DNA from: Paenibacillus sp. CF384
Lineage (GTDB): Bacteria > Bacillota > Bacilli > Paenibacillales > Paenibacillaceae
Assembly: GCF_900106745.1 (NCBI RefSeq)
Contig: NZ_FNNV01000002.1
Span: 186,001-250,000, forward strand
DNA length: 64,000 bases
Direction of reading: 5' to 3'
Shown here: positions 24,820-35,209 of the stretch, one piece after another
How positions within the stretch are numbered: the first letter of the stretch is position 1
How the letters are laid out: every line of letters begins with the position of its first letter
The notes under the pieces: generated by a model
Seen by the model: the letters and a program-made list of their open reading frames with translations, nothing else
Database searches by the model: none
Told to the model about the DNA's origin: nothing
Position numbers and translations under genes: made by a program

Positions 24820-25617
24820 TTAATGCACTTCCTTTCTCTTCTTCGCCCATTCCATAAGCAGCAGCAATCCGACAGAGAATGCAGCCAGTACAAGCGCCAC
24901 GCTGCTCGCCGCGATCACATTGAAATTCTCGACATCCTGATATACGAGCGTTGTCGCCGTTTGCGTCTTGTTCATGATATTGCCTGAGACAACCAGTACG
25001 GCACCAAATTCGCCGAGCGATCTTGCGACGGTCAACACAACCCCATAGATGACGCCCCAGCGAATCGACGGCCAGGTCACCTTCCAGAAGGTGTACCACG
25101 AGTAAGCGCCAAGCGTAGATGCCGCTTCTTCCTGCTGAGAGCCGATTTCCTGCAGCACCGGCATAACTTCACGCACCATAAGCGGGAACGTCACGAAGAG
25201 CGTAGCAAGGATCATACCGGGCAATGCATAGACTACTTTAAAGCCGATATCTTCGAAGAATGTACCGATTACCGAGCTCGGACCGAGCATCAGAACGATC
25301 ATCAATCCACCGATGACAGGCGAAACCGCAAACGGCAAATCAACAATACTGTTCATCAGCCCTTTGAGCCGCTTGCTAAGCCACGTGCCTCTAACGAGAT
25401 AGAGGGCAAGCATAACGCCGAACAGCGTATTTAGGAGCGTTACGACGACAACGATCAAGCCGGTCATCATAAGCGCATGTAAGGATTGCTTGCGTGTCAG
25501 CGCCTCTGCGAAGCCGCTCCAGCCATCTCCCCAGGAGCCGGTAAAAATCTTCACGAGCGGAGCAATGAGCAGAATCAGAAACACCAGATAGGTTAACGTA
25601 ATCCATAGCTTTCTCAT
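24820..25617 (-). CDS. cysW: Sulfate ABC transporter permease CysW
   Basis: 265 residues with six predicted membrane segments and the ABC permease EAA loop (QEEAASTLGAYSWYTFWKVTWPSIRWGVIYGVVLTVARSLGEFGAVLVVSGNI). The end KTQTATTLVYQDVENFNVIAASSVALVLA is characteristic of CysW. The ATG overlaps the cysT stop codon by four bases, suggesting translational coupling. Confidence 0.93.
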   Translation of the reverse strand: MRKLWITLTYLVFLILLIAPLVKIFTGSWGDGWSGFAEALTRKQSLHALMMTGLIVVVVTLLNTLFGVMLALYLVRGTWLSKRLKGLMNSIVDLPFAVSPVIGGLMIVLMLGPSSVIGTFFEDIGFKVVYALPGMILATLFVTFPLMVREVMPVLQEIGSQQEEAASTLGAYSWYTFWKVTWPSIRWGVIYGVVLTVARSLGEFGAVLVVSGNIMNKTQTATTLVYQDVENFNVIAASSVALVLAAFSVGLLLLMEWAKKRKEVH

Positions 25618-26429
25618 TTGCCGTGCCTCCTCGATTGGACGAAGTTAACCGCCCACAGAATGAGGAACGACAGTGTCAGCAGCATAACGGAAACGGCCGC
25701 AGCCCCCTGCACGTTATCGCTTTCAATTTCACCGAAAATATAAACAGCCGCGATCAGTGTTTTTCCCGGAATGTTGCCTGCCACGAGTACGACAGCTCCG
25801 AATTCTGCGAGTGCTCTCGAGAAAGCCAGCATCGCTCCGCTAATAATACCCGGAAGCATGGAAGGGAATATCACTTGAAAGAAGGTCCTCGCCCTCGATG
25901 CGCCAAGCGTATACGAGGCTTCTTCTTCCGATTTGTCGAGCTCTTCAAGCAAGGGCTGAACGCCGCGAATGACGAAGGGAAACGTCACGAATACCATCGC
26001 TATTATGATAGCGGGTTCATGAAATACGATCTGAAATCCGAGCTTGTCGGCGATTCCGCCTGCGAAGCTGTTCGGACCCAAGAGCAGCAATATCATCAAG
26101 CCACCGACAGCCGTCGGCAGCGCAAATGGCAAATCTACTAAACTATTAAGTATTCTTCGCCCCGGAAACCGATAACGAATCAATACCCATCCAATCATCG
26201 TGCCAAGAAATACGTTGATAAGTGCAGCTATTACGGAGAGTTTAACGGTAAGCAGCACGGCCTTCCATGCCAATGGGTCTGTGATGCTGTCCCAGAAAGG
26301 CTGCAGGCCAAGCTCAAAGGATTGCGAGTAGATTCCTATAATCGGCAAAACAATCAGCAATACAAAATAAAGCATAATGGTGCTGCGGAAGCCAAAGCTC
26401 CACAAGCGGCTGCGCATGATGATATTCAA
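25614..26429 (-). CDS. cysT: Sulfate ABC transporter permease CysT (CysU)
   Basis: 271 residues with six membrane segments and an EAA loop (EEEASYTLGASRARTFFQVIFPSMLPGIISGAMLAFSRALAEFGAVVLVAGNIPGKTLIAAVYIFGEIE), diagnostic of CysT. TTG at 26429 is the likely start, with AGGGGGT 8 bases upstream. It is the first gene of the operon, about 75 bases downstream of a sigma-A-like promoter. Confidence 0.92.
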   Translation of the reverse strand: MNIIMRSRLWSFGFRSTIMLYFVLLIVLPIIGIYSQSFELGLQPFWDSITDPLAWKAVLLTVKLSVIAALINVFLGTMIGWVLIRYRFPGRRILNSLVDLPFALPTAVGGLMILLLLGPNSFAGGIADKLGFQIVFHEPAIIIAMVFVTFPFVIRGVQPLLEELDKSEEEASYTLGASRARTFFQVIFPSMLPGIISGAMLAFSRALAEFGAVVLVAGNIPGKTLIAAVYIFGEIESDNVQGAAAVSVMLLTLSFLILWAVNFVQSRRHGK

Positions 26430-26503
26430 GCTGACTTACCCCCTGACACTTTCCTTGAGGAATCGTTGTAGTGGTTTAATCCCCATCAAACTACTTGGTA
26501 TTA

Positions 26504-26533
26504 AATGTAGCAGACAGAGGCGCGTCTAGTCAA
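26504..26533 (-). promoter_or_regulatory. Promoter of the cysT-cysW-cysA-sbp operon
   Basis: On the minus strand TTGACT (26528-26533), 18-bp spacer, TACATT (26504-26509). The leader then holds an imperfect hairpin (AGTAGTTT...AAACCACT, about 26470-26496). No S-box or T-box signature is seen, so sulfur control, if any, is probably by a DNA-binding protein. Confidence 0.6.
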
Positions 26534-26574
26534 TCCTAATTATTCTTCATTCAGCCCGGTGATGAAGTGCAGGA

Positions 26575-26611
26575 ATAAGAAAACTCCCCGGCACAGGTTG
26601 GTCCGGGGAGC
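26575..26611 (-). terminator. Terminator after yigZ-like gene
   Basis: AGCTCCCCGG-N11-CCGGGGAGTTTTCTT on the minus strand, 12 bases after the stop codon. Confidence 0.85.
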
Positions 26612-26622
26612 TGCTAATTGCG

Positions 26623-27255
26623 TTATTCGCCTTCAATGTAGTACTTCTCTTCACCAAGAGAGAGTACGGCTTGTCCTTGCGTGACGTCGGTTATCCACGC
26701 GCTGAATCGCTCTGCCTCCGGCGCTTCCGGCAGACACGTGATGACGACACGGTCGGTGAATTCGGTCCCGCCAATTCGCACATGACGGGCATGGAATTCA
26801 TTTTCGAGCTTGCCATACCATGTATAATCGACATCGACGATTACCTCGCGATGCAGAATATTCACAATGGGCTCGGCCGCTTCAATTGCCGCGACGGCAC
26901 CGTCCGTATAGGCGCGAATAAGGCCGCCTGCACCGAGCATGATGCCTCCGAAATAACGAGTCACGACAATGACAACATTCTTGAGGCCATGATGTTTAAT
27001 CACTTCCAGAATCGGTTTGCCGGCCGTACCGCTTGGCTCCCCATCATCGGATTGCTTCTGGATTTCATCGCGTTCACCGATGACGTAAGCCGAACAATTA
27101 TGAGACGCGTTCCAGTGAAGCTTCTTCAGCTCTTCAATGTACGCGATCGCTTCTGCCTCTGAAGTGACCGGCTTGCCATAACCGATGAAACGCGATTTCT
27201 TAATCACGATTTCTTTGCTGGCCTGCTGACGCAGCGTTTTGTATCTGGGCTGCAT
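26623..27255 (-). CDS. YigZ / IMPACT-family protein
   Basis: 210 residues. The IMPACT (UPF0029) domain is complete: ASKEIVIKKSRFIGYGKPVTSEAEA, LHWNASHNCSAYVIG, DDGEPSGTAGKPILEVIKHHGLKNVVIVVTRYFGGIMLGAGGLIRAYTDGA. A ferredoxin-like C-terminal domain (DUF1949) follows. Bacterial members are of uncertain function; eukaryotic IMPACT modulates Gcn2. It lies 12 bases downstream of pgi on the same strand, so it is probably co-transcribed with pgi. Confidence 0.9.
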   Translation of the reverse strand: MQPRYKTLRQQASKEIVIKKSRFIGYGKPVTSEAEAIAYIEELKKLHWNASHNCSAYVIGERDEIQKQSDDGEPSGTAGKPILEVIKHHGLKNVVIVVTRYFGGIMLGAGGLIRAYTDGAVAAIEAAEPIVNILHREVIVDVDYTWYGKLENEFHARHVRIGGTEFTDRVVITCLPEAPEAERFSAWITDVTQGQAVLSLGEEKYYIEGE

Positions 27256-27267
27256 GGCGAGTAGAGC

Positions 27268-28617
27268 TTACAGGCGAGCTTCCAGCTCAGCCTTCTCTTT
27301 CTCATAGCCCGGTTTGCCAAGCAGGGCAAACATGTTCTTCTTATACGCTTCGACGCCCGGTTGATCGAACGGATTGACGCCCAGCAGGTAGCCGCTGATG
27401 CCGCACGCGATTTCGAAGAAATACACCAGGTAACCGAATGTGTAAGGCTTCATGTCGGCGATGTTGACAACAAAGTTAGGTACTTGACCGTCTGTATGTG
27501 CAAGAAGCGTGCCTTCGAAGGCTTTCTTGTTTACGAAATCCATCGTTTTGCCGGTCAAGAAGTTAAGCCCGTCCAGGTCTCCTGAATCATGACCGATCGT
27601 AATTTGTTCCGCTACGTTCTTCACTTGGATGACCGTTTCGAAGATGTTACGGTTACCTTCTTGAATGAATTGACCCATGGAGTGCAAGTCAGTCGAGAAA
27701 TCTACGGCAGCCGGGAAAATCCCTTTGAAGTCTTTGCCTTCGCTCTCGCCGTACAGTTGTTTCCACCACTCCGACACGAAGTGAAGCGCAGGCTCGTAGT
27801 TTACGAGAATTTCCGTTGCTTTGCCTTTACGGTAGAGGGCGTTACGCGCTGCCGCGTATTGGTACGCTTCATTCTCGGCAAGCACTGGGCTGCTGTAGGC
27901 TTGCTGCGCATCCGCTGCGCCTTTCATCATCTCTTCGATATTGATGCCTGCAGCTGCGATTGGCAGCAAACCAACCGCTGTCAGCACGGAATAACGTCCG
28001 CCTACATCATCCGGGATGATAAAGGACTCGTAGCCTTCTTCCGTTGCCAGCTTCTTCAGTGCACCTTTCTCGCGATCTGTTGTCGCATAGATACGTGTGC
28101 GAGCTTCCGCTTTGCCATACTTAGCTTCCAATGCTTCGCGGAATACGCGGAATGCGATTGCCGGCTCAGTAGTTGTACCGGACTTGGAGATCACGTTGAT
28201 CGACCAGTCGCGGCCTTCCAGCAATTGAAGCAAATGCGTTACGTATGTAGAGCTGATGTTGTTGCCTGCGAACAAAATTTGCGGCGTCTTGCGCTGTTCT
28301 TTCGGCTGCAGGTTATAGAAAGAGTGCGACAGCATTTCAATTGCAGCGCGAGCGCCCAGGTAAGAGCCGCCGATGCCGATAACGATCAGCACCTCGGAAT
28401 CCGATCCGATCTTCGCAGCTGCTTTCTGAATGCGGGAAAACTCTTCTTTATCGTAATTCGTCGGCAGGTTGATCCAGCCCAGATAATCCGAGCCTGCGCC
28501 TGTACCTTCGCGAAGCTGGTCATGTGCAGCACGTACTTGCCCTGCCAGATTATCGATCTCATGCTGGCCGATGAACGACAATGCCTTGCTATAATCAAAC
28601 TGAACTGCTTTACTCAT
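27268..28617 (-). CDS. pgi: Glucose-6-phosphate isomerase
   Basis: 449 residues. Typical Bacillales-length PGI. The SIS domains carry [18 protein letters not shown], the signature [18 protein letters not shown] and [78 protein letters not shown] closes the active site with its Lys. It interconverts glucose-6-phosphate and fructose-6-phosphate. The ATG at 28617 is preceded by GGGAGG; six extra upstream codons in the frame lack a site. Confidence 0.95.
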   Translation of the reverse strand: MSKAVQFDYSKALSFIGQHEIDNLAGQVRAAHDQLREGTGAGSDYLGWINLPTNYDKEEFSRIQKAAAKIGSDSEVLIVIGIGGSYLGARAAIEMLSHSFYNLQPKEQRKTPQILFAGNNISSTYVTHLLQLLEGRDWSINVISKSGTTTEPAIAFRVFREALEAKYGKAEARTRIYATTDREKGALKKLATEEGYESFIIPDDVGGRYSVLTAVGLLPIAAAGINIEEMMKGAADAQQAYSSPVLAENEAYQYAAARNALYRKGKATEILVNYEPALHFVSEWWKQLYGESEGKDFKGIFPAAVDFSTDLHSMGQFIQEGNRNIFETVIQVKNVAEQITIGHDSGDLDGLNFLTGKTMDFVNKKAFEGTLLAHTDGQVPNFVVNIADMKPYTFGYLVYFFEIACGISGYLLGVNPFDQPGVEAYKKNMFALLGKPGYEKEKAELEARL

Positions 28618-28774
28618 TCGTATTAAACCTCCCACAAATTATCCTGCTTACAACTAGCATAAGGATAATGGATTTGTTAGGTAAAAACAAGCGATTGAGG
28701 GGGCCAATACTTCTTCCGGGTTTTTGTGATAAAATGGAATCACATAAAATCCGCTTTCGAGGAGATGAACATTC

Positions 28775-30079
28775 ATGTTCAAAATTGCATTTATCGGCCT
28801 AGGCGTCATGGGCGAGCCTATGGCTGCCAATTTGCTCCGCAAAGGGTATTCCGTTACTGTATTTAACCGTACGCCGGGCAAAGCGGACAAGCTTCTCGAG
28901 CTTGGTGCGGATGAAGTTTCATCGCCGGCAGCAGCAGCGCGCGTATCGGATCTGATTATTACGATGATCAGCAACGATGACGCGATTCGTGAAGTCTACT
29001 ACGGTGAGAACGGCCTGCTCGGCGCTATGATGCCGGGAACGATTGTCATCGACAGCAGTACGATATCTCCGGCTTTGGCACGCCAACTACATACGGATGT
29101 TTCAGCTAAATTCGGCGACTTCCTCGATGCCCCGGTTACAGGAAGCAAGCCTGCTGCAGAGAGCGGTTCCCTTGTCTTCATGGTTGGCGGCGATATTGAA
29201 GTCACCCACAAGGTACACGACGTCTTGAACGCGATGGGACGCAAAGTCATTCCGATGGGTCCGGGCGGAAGCGGTTCAACTGCTAAGCTGGCTCATAATA
29301 CGATTGTCGGCATCAACGTTGCCGCCCTGCTTGAAGGGATGGCCATAGCCGCAAGCGGCGGCATCGACGCCAAGTCGTTCCTGGAGCTCGTTCAATCCGG
29401 CGGAGCAGCGAGCAAGATGGCCGAGCTTAAAGCGCCGAAGCTGCTGGAACGCGATTTCAGCGTGCAGTTCTCGCTCGCGCTCATGCTGAAGGATCTGCGC
29501 CTTGCTTCTTCGCTCTCCGATGAGCTGAAGACGCCAACGCCGATTCTGGAAACGGTAAAGAGCCTCTATCAAGTCGGTGATGCGATGGGTCTTGGTGAGC
29601 TCGATCTCTCCGCGCTCGCTCACGGCTATGAGCAATGGATCAACAAACGGATTACGACGCACAACGATGTTGAAGAAATCGTTGCAGCCACTTCGGAAGC
29701 ACCGACTGCTGTCCAAGTATCCGATACCGGGCAGAACCGTCGCCGGGCTGAACGTCTTGCACTGAATGTACCGCTGAAGCTCTCTGTCTATCAATGGGCT
29801 CAAGAAGGTTCGTTCTCCGGTCAACTGATTGATGGGACGCTTTGCGATATCTCCGAAAGCGGACTTCAAATTTCGTCCAACTTCCCGCTGGAGTGCGATA
29901 TGTTCGTCGTCATCCACTTCCCTCAGGATTCGGAGCTTCCTCCGGTAACCGGACGCATAATTCGCATTGAAACCAATGGCAGTCGCTTCCGTTACGGCTG
30001 CTTGCTGGCAGGACTCGCTCCCTATCAGCGTTTGCAGCTGGAAGCTTATATTAAGAAACAACGCATTACGGCTGACTAA
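28775..30079 (+). CDS. Beta-hydroxyacid dehydrogenase fused to a C-terminal PilZ domain
   Basis: 434 residues. Residues 1-293 are a complete NAD(P)-dependent beta-hydroxyacid dehydrogenase: GLGVMG (8-13), NRTPGKA (31-37), DAPVTGSKPAAESGSL (118-133), and catalytic Lys171 with Asn175 in GSTAKLAHN. The GSKPAAESG stretch resembles glyoxylate/succinic-semialdehyde reductases. After a linker, residues 321-430 form a PilZ domain with the c-di-GMP motif RxxxR (R323-R327 in RRRAER) and D358-x-S360-x-x-G363 (DISESG). PilZ domains bind cyclic di-GMP, and both motifs are intact, so allosteric control of the enzyme is inferred. GAGGAG precedes the ATG by 10 bases. It is a single gene between pgi and a shared terminator. 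Confidence 0.9.
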   Translation: MFKIAFIGLGVMGEPMAANLLRKGYSVTVFNRTPGKADKLLELGADEVSSPAAAARVSDLIITMISNDDAIREVYYGENGLLGAMMPGTIVIDSSTISPALARQLHTDVSAKFGDFLDAPVTGSKPAAESGSLVFMVGGDIEVTHKVHDVLNAMGRKVIPMGPGGSGSTAKLAHNTIVGINVAALLEGMAIAASGGIDAKSFLELVQSGGAASKMAELKAPKLLERDFSVQFSLALMLKDLRLASSLSDELKTPTPILETVKSLYQVGDAMGLGELDLSALAHGYEQWINKRITTHNDVEEIVAATSEAPTAVQVSDTGQNRRRAERLALNVPLKLSVYQWAQEGSFSGQLIDGTLCDISESGLQISSNFPLECDMFVVIHFPQDSELPPVTGRIIRIETNGSRFRYGCLLAGLAPYQRLQLEAYIKKQRITAD

Positions 30080-30095
30080 TCGACTTTTTAACGTA

Positions 30096-30156
30096 CAAAA
30101 AGCTGCCCCACTCTCCTTGGATCATGTCCAAAGCGAGCGGGGCAGCTTTTCTTTTA
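30096..30156. terminator. Bidirectional terminator
   Basis: AAAAGCTGCCCC (30098-30109) pairs with GGGGCAGCTTTT (30139-30150) between the convergent PilZ-fusion and ppnP genes. Confidence 0.88.
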
Positions 30157-30162
30157 GTAAGA

Positions 30163-30480
30163 CTATTCTTGAATATAAGAGCAGATATAATCCGTAACCG
30201 TTGTTACTTGAAGCTTAAACTTTGCATGTGCCGGAACCGTAAACTCGCCTTCGCCGGAGATGCTGATCCATTCGGAATCGCCTGGCAGCAGCACTTTCAA
30301 ATCGCCTGCCACGATTTCCATGATTTCCTTCACGTCCGTACCGAATTCATACTCGCCTGGCATCATGATGCCGAGCGTTTTCTTCGTTCCATCCGCGAAC
30401 AGCACCGTGCGGCTTGTTACTTTACCATCGAAGTATACATTAGCTTTCTTGACGATTGACACATTCTCGAACTGAGACAT
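30163..30480 (-). CDS. ppnP: Pyrimidine/purine nucleoside phosphorylase PpnP-like (DUF1255)
   Basis: 105 residues forming a small cupin: [45 protein letters not shown] ... [15 protein letters not shown]. This is the DUF1255/YaiE family, whose Escherichia coli member phosphorolyses diverse nucleosides. Length and the GEY-F-T and P-A-H-A-K-F motifs fit the family. It has its own ribosome site (AAAGGAG) and is separated from transketolase by about 110 bases. Confidence 0.88.
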   Translation of the reverse strand: MSQFENVSIVKKANVYFDGKVTSRTVLFADGTKKTLGIMMPGEYEFGTDVKEIMEIVAGDLKVLLPGDSEWISISGEGEFTVPAHAKFKLQVTTVTDYICSYIQE

Positions 30481-30591
30481 TCGGCATTAGCTCCTTTGGG
30501 GTATACGCTTAGAATGAGGATAGAAAAGCAGGGCTTCCTGCCGCGCTACAAGAGGCGGCTTTCAGCCCCGCAGTGTATTAGCTACTACAAA

Positions 30592-32607
30592 CTACAGCAA
30601 ACCTTTTACCTTGCTTACAACATTCTCAACCGTGAAGCCGTACTCTGCAATTACGCGATCGCCTTTTGCGGAAGCACCGAAGGTATTGATACCCAGTACC
30701 TCACCGCCGTCGCCCACATAACGCTCCCAACCGAATGGTGAACCCATTTCGATGGCAAGACGAGCTTTAACACTCGGAAGAATAACGGATTCTTTGTAAG
30801 CCTTAGGCTGGCGCTCGAACAGATCGAAGCTTGGCATGCTGATGACACGAACTTGAATGCCTTCTGCTGCAAGTGCTTTCTGAGCTGCAACCGCAAGCTG
30901 CACTTCGGAACCGGTGGCAATCAACTGAGCTTGAGGCTTGCCGTCAGCCGCATCGGAAACGACATATGCGCCCTTCGCGATGCCTTCGCGAGCTTGTTCA
31001 TTGGTACCTTCAAGCACCGGCAGGTTCTGACGAGTCAGAACAAGCGCAACCGGCTGATCCGCTTTGGAAATCGCATAAGCCCATGCTGCCGAAGTTTCGT
31101 TCGCATCCGCAGGACGCAATACAGTCAATTGCGGAATGATGCGCAGGGAAGCGATTTGCTCAATCGGCTCATGCGTAGGACCGTCTTCACCAACTGCGAT
31201 ACTGTCATGCGTCAGTACATAGACAACCGGCAATTTCATCAGCGCGGACAGACGTACTGCCGGACGCAGGTAATCCGTGAATACGAAGAACGTAGCGCCG
31301 AATGATTTAACGCCGCCATGCAAGGTCATACCGTTGATAGCTGCTGCCATTGCAAACTCACGTACGCCGAAGTAGACGTTGCGGCCTTCGTAGCTGCCTG
31401 GTTTAAATACAGGCACACCTTTCAGGTGAGTCATTGTGGAGCTCTCCAGGTCAGCAGAGCCGCCGATTAGGTTTGGAACGTTCTTCGCAAGTCCGTTAAG
31501 CGCGTTACCGGAAGCTACGCGAGTCGAAAGTGCTTTGTCTGCAGGTGTGTATGCAGGCAGATCCTTGTCCCAGCCTTCTGGCAGGTTGCCGCTGATTGCC
31601 GTTTCGAATTGTGCTGCCAGCTCAGGGTTAGCCGCTTTATAAGTTGCATACATAGCATCCCATGCTGCATTGGCTTTCTCGCCGTTTGCTTTCACTTCCG
31701 CGAAGTGTGCGGCAACTTCTGCCGGCACGTGGAAAGCTTCGTTCTCCCAGCCGTAGAATTGTTTCGTCAGGACAGTCTCGTCAGCGCCAAGCGGGCTGCC
31801 GTGCGTACCTAAATGACCGCCTTTGCCGCCTTTGTTCGGGCTGCCGTAACCGATTGTCGTTTTCACTTCAATCAGTGTCGGTTTGCTTGTATCCGCTTGT
31901 CCAGCAGCTACTGCTTTAGCAAGTGCGTTCAGATCATTACCGTCTTCTACGCGAATGACTTGCCAGCCGTAAGCTTCGAAACGGCCTTGTACGTTCTCGG
32001 AGAACGACAGGTTCAGCTCGCCGTCGAGCGAGATATCGTTTGAATCGTATAGGACAACCAGTTTGCCAAGTTTCAGGTGAGCTGCGAGCGAAGCTGCTTC
32101 ACTTGCAACGCCTTCCATCAAGTCGCCGTCGCCGCAGATTGCGAATGTATAGTGGTCGATCACGTTCAGATCTTGTTTATTGTAAGTTGCGCCAAGATGA
32201 GCTTCAGCCATCGCCATACCGACTGCCATTGCAATCCCTTGTCCAAGCGGACCGGTTGTTGCATCTACGCCGGCTGTGTGACCGAACTCGGGGTGACCCG
32301 GAGTCTTGGAGCCCCATTGACGGAAGTTTTGCAGTTCTTCGATTGGAAGGTCATAACCTGTCAGGTGCAGCAGGCTGTAAAGCAGCATGGAACCATGACC
32401 CGCAGAAAGTACGAAACGATCGCGGTTGATCCATGTTGGGTTGGACGGATTGTGGTTCATTGTCTTCGCAAACAATTGATACCCCATCGGAGCCGCTCCC
32501 ATAGGCATGCCCGGGTGGCCGGAATTGGCTTTCTCAATCGAATCGATCGCTAGTGTGCGGATCGTGTCAATGGAAAGCTGGTCGATGGATTTCTGTGTTA
32601 CTGTCAT
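30592..32607 (-). CDS. tkt: Transketolase
   Basis: 671 residues from the ATG at 32607, which has AGGAGGAG upstream. The thiamine diphosphate motif is [32 protein letters not shown]. The pyrimidine domain carries [18 protein letters not shown] and [22 protein letters not shown]; the C-terminal domain is complete. It transfers two-carbon units in the pentose phosphate pathway. A GAAACGG...CCGTTTC hairpin (about 32650-32688) lies in the leader, of unknown meaning. It is monocistronic by its spacing. Confidence 0.95.
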   Translation of the reverse strand: MTVTQKSIDQLSIDTIRTLAIDSIEKANSGHPGMPMGAAPMGYQLFAKTMNHNPSNPTWINRDRFVLSAGHGSMLLYSLLHLTGYDLPIEELQNFRQWGSKTPGHPEFGHTAGVDATTGPLGQGIAMAVGMAMAEAHLGATYNKQDLNVIDHYTFAICGDGDLMEGVASEAASLAAHLKLGKLVVLYDSNDISLDGELNLSFSENVQGRFEAYGWQVIRVEDGNDLNALAKAVAAGQADTSKPTLIEVKTTIGYGSPNKGGKGGHLGTHGSPLGADETVLTKQFYGWENEAFHVPAEVAAHFAEVKANGEKANAAWDAMYATYKAANPELAAQFETAISGNLPEGWDKDLPAYTPADKALSTRVASGNALNGLAKNVPNLIGGSADLESSTMTHLKGVPVFKPGSYEGRNVYFGVREFAMAAAINGMTLHGGVKSFGATFFVFTDYLRPAVRLSALMKLPVVYVLTHDSIAVGEDGPTHEPIEQIASLRIIPQLTVLRPADANETSAAWAYAISKADQPVALVLTRQNLPVLEGTNEQAREGIAKGAYVVSDAADGKPQAQLIATGSEVQLAVAAQKALAAEGIQVRVISMPSFDLFERQPKAYKESVILPSVKARLAIEMGSPFGWERYVGDGGEVLGINTFGASAKGDRVIAEYGFTVENVVSKVKGLL

Positions 32608-32805
32608 TACGTAAACTCCTCCTAAATCCGAATAGGCTTGCATCGAAGTGAAACGGCTTTCGCATCCTTGGAAGGCGCGGCCCGTTTCATGTCATACGCT
32701 CTCTTTAATTAAATAGGCGGTATACCCGCACTGGCTTTGAAATATTGTACCATTACCACTGCGCCTTTTCCATCCTTAATGCGTTACTGCGCTAAAAATC
32801 GACAT

Positions 32806-32852
32806 AAAAATGGCGCGTTCACACGGAGAATTCCGCGAAAACGCGCCATTGC
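32806..32852 (-). terminator. Terminator of purU
   Basis: AATGGCGCGTT stem (32809-32819 / 32840-32850) followed by TTTTTA on the minus strand. Confidence 0.85.
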
Positions 32853-32881
32853 TGTCAGCTGGATGCTGACGTTGGCTTCAA

Positions 32882-33781
32882 TTAATTGAATACGACCGTC
32901 TTGTTCTTGTGCACAAGAATCCGGTCTTCCACATGCCACTTTACCGCACGCGCAAGTACAACACGTTCAATCGTACGTCCGATGCGTTTCAGGTTGTCCA
33001 CTTCATCACGGTGGCTGACGCGCTGTACATCCTGCTCGATGATCGGTCCGCCGTCTAGTTCTTCGGTTACGTAATGCGCTGTAGCTCCGATGATCTTCAC
33101 GCCGCGCGTATACGCTTGGGCATAAGGTTTGCCGCCAACGAAGGCAGGCAAGAAGGAATGATGAATGTTAATAATCCGATTCGGGAACTGCTCGATGAAT
33201 TTAGGCGAAATAATTTGCATATAACGTGCCAGTACGATCAGATCTGCTTTATCGGACACAAGCTCCATCTGCTTCTTCTCCGCTTCGGCTTTCGTGTCAG
33301 CCGTAACCGGAACGTGGTGGAACGGGATACCGAACGATTCCACGAGCGCTTTCATGTCCGGATGATTACTGATTACCATGGCAATATCCGCTTCCAGATC
33401 ACCTGCTTGCCACTGCCACAGCAGCTCCAGCAAGCAGTGATCTTCTTTGGAAACGAAGATAGCCAGACGTTTCTTGCGGCTCGCGCGGAACGTATGCCAT
33501 TTCATCTCGAAGCGATCTGCCACGCGGGCAAAATCCTCCTGGAGGACCGGCAGCTCGGCGTCCAGATCGCTCAGATCAAATTCAAAACGGATAAAGAACA
33601 TGCCGCCGCCGGGATCCATGGAATACTGGTCGGACTGCACGATATTCGCGCCATGCTCGTACAAGAAGTGCGAGACGGCCGCTACAATTCCGGACCGATC
33701 CGGGCAAGAGATGAGCATAGTCGCGCGATTGCGCTTATCCGGGCGCTGCGAGGACGGTCCGGGCTGATAGATGTTTTGCAT
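32882..33781 (-). CDS. purU: Formyltetrahydrofolate deformylase
   Basis: About 299 residues. The N-terminal ACT domain (MLISCPDRSGIVAAVSHFLYEHGANIVQSDQYS) senses amino acids in related enzymes. The formyltransferase-fold catalytic domain shows IVLARYMQIISPKFIEQFPNRIINIHHSFLPAFVGGKPYAQAYTRGVKIIGATAHYVTEELDGGPIIEQD, including the catalytic Asn/His/Asp set. It hydrolyses 10-formyl-THF to THF and formate. ATG at 33781 is preferred, with AAGGAAG 11 bases upstream; a TTG at 33790 is alternative. It starts 49 bases after the nfo stop codon and may be co-transcribed with it. Confidence 0.93.
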   Translation of the reverse strand: MQNIYQPGPSSQRPDKRNRATMLISCPDRSGIVAAVSHFLYEHGANIVQSDQYSMDPGGGMFFIRFEFDLSDLDAELPVLQEDFARVADRFEMKWHTFRASRKKRLAIFVSKEDHCLLELLWQWQAGDLEADIAMVISNHPDMKALVESFGIPFHHVPVTADTKAEAEKKQMELVSDKADLIVLARYMQIISPKFIEQFPNRIINIHHSFLPAFVGGKPYAQAYTRGVKIIGATAHYVTEELDGGPIIEQDVQRVSHRDEVDNLKRIGRTIERVVLARAVKWHVEDRILVHKNKTVVFN

Positions 33782-33830
33782 AATAGACAAGTCTTCCTTC
33801 CGTCAACGAGTAGAGTAGCTATAGGTCAGC

Positions 33831-34958
33831 TTATGCGTTCACAAGTAGCGTTTTGCCCGCGAACCAAGCCGTAATCCGCTGATTAATGGCTTCTTCCGAG
33901 AGCTCTGGCAGAATGCGATGCTCGGCTACAAGATCATACAAACGATCCATCGGCTCGCGAGGATCGGCTTTCTTCGCTTTCGCGTCGTTCTTCAGCACAT
34001 CCCACACGGACAGCACGTAGCCGCGGTGGTTAATGTCCTGTTTATTGAAGAAATGGTGCAGACGCTCCACATCCTCCAAGAACTCGCTGCCAAAGCGTGT
34101 ATGTGCATCGCCGCGAAGCAAAGCAATTTCCGCTTCGTACATCGGACGCTGCGTTTTATCTTCTTGACCGATCCATGGCGTCTCAAGGATAAACGGACGT
34201 CCTTTGAGCGCTTCATGATGAACGATATTGCGAATTGCATCATGCCCGATCCAGCCGGCACCGATCGGTGCATGACGGTCTTTACCCGCTCCGCGCGGAT
34301 TTTTACTGTCATTGACATGGACAACAGCGACACGGTTAAGGCCGACAATGCGATCAAACTCAGTCAGTACGCCATCGATATCATCGACGATGTCATAACC
34401 GGCATCATGCATGTGGCATGTATCCATACAAACGGTAAGTCGATCATTGGAGGCTACTTTGTCAATTATGGATGCAAGTTCATCGAAGCTGCGGCCGATT
34501 TCAGTGCCTTTCCCTGCCATCGTTTCAAGCGCGATATTCACGTTTGTTTCTTTTGTGCCGTTCAACACTTCATTCAAGCCTTCCGCGATGCGAGCAATTC
34601 CATACTCCGCATCCTTGTCGGTGAAAGCACCCGGATGAAGCACGATATTGCGTACGCCGATCGCGTCTGTACGGCGAATTTCTTCCTGAAGGAAGCGGAC
34701 CGCCAATTCGAACGTATCGTCTTTGTAAGAACCGAGGTTTACGATGTAAGGGGCATGAACGACGATCTCGTCGATTCCCGCCTTGCCCATTGCGTCTCTG
34801 CCATCAGGAATATATAAATCTTCAATCGGTTTACGCCGTGTGTTCTGCGGTGCTCCGGTGTAAATCATGAATGTGCTTGATCCGTAGGATACGGCTTCGT
34901 TCGCTGCTGTTAGCAGACCTTTATCGGAAAATGATACGTGGGATCCGATCTTTAACAT
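33831..34958 (-). CDS. nfo: Endonuclease IV (AP endonuclease) with long C-terminal extension
   Basis: 375 residues. The first 285 match deoxyribonuclease IV with all nine metal ligands: H68 (HAPY), H108 (LHPG), E145 (LETM), D179 and H182 (MDTCH), H214 (VHVND), D227 and H229 (KDRHAPIG), E259 (LETPW). It cuts 5' of abasic sites with a trinuclear zinc centre. Typical members end near residue 280-300; here about 90 further residues follow ([15 protein letters not shown]...[11 protein letters not shown]) with no match I recognise. The frame stays open and codon use looks ordinary, so this is a true extension, not a readthrough. AAAGGAG precedes the ATG. Confidence 0.9.
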   Translation of the reverse strand: MLKIGSHVSFSDKGLLTAANEAVSYGSSTFMIYTGAPQNTRRKPIEDLYIPDGRDAMGKAGIDEIVVHAPYIVNLGSYKDDTFELAVRFLQEEIRRTDAIGVRNIVLHPGAFTDKDAEYGIARIAEGLNEVLNGTKETNVNIALETMAGKGTEIGRSFDELASIIDKVASNDRLTVCMDTCHMHDAGYDIVDDIDGVLTEFDRIVGLNRVAVVHVNDSKNPRGAGKDRHAPIGAGWIGHDAIRNIVHHEALKGRPFILETPWIGQEDKTQRPMYEAEIALLRGDAHTRFGSEFLEDVERLHHFFNKQDINHRGYVLSVWDVLKNDAKAKKADPREPMDRLYDLVAEHRILPELSEEAINQRITAWFAGKTLLVNA

Positions 34959-35209
34959 GGACTCATTCGCTCCTTTCGTTACAAGGCGGGACTACTAGGT
35001 GTCCTGTTCCTCGCAAACGCTTGTCCTTCCTATTTTACAAGGAATACGCCAATAAATCTAGGTGTGTGACCGTAAGGAAAGTTTGGATGCTGTCGTATCG
35101 GGCCGGAAATGCCTTGTCGGTTGCGGGAGATAGACGTCATCGCTTATAATGGAAACAATTTGTTACGCATAATTCGTATATCTGAGTTGGCTCGAGGTGA
35201 ATTAATCGA

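Noticed and set aside
27589..28626. A 345-codon + strand ORF antisense to pgi
   Set aside because: pgi is unmistakable on the other strand; the antisense frame is Cys/His/Arg-rich and without a ribosome site.
33918..34817. A 299-codon + strand ORF antisense to nfo
   Set aside because: Shadow of the endonuclease IV gene; no domain resemblance.
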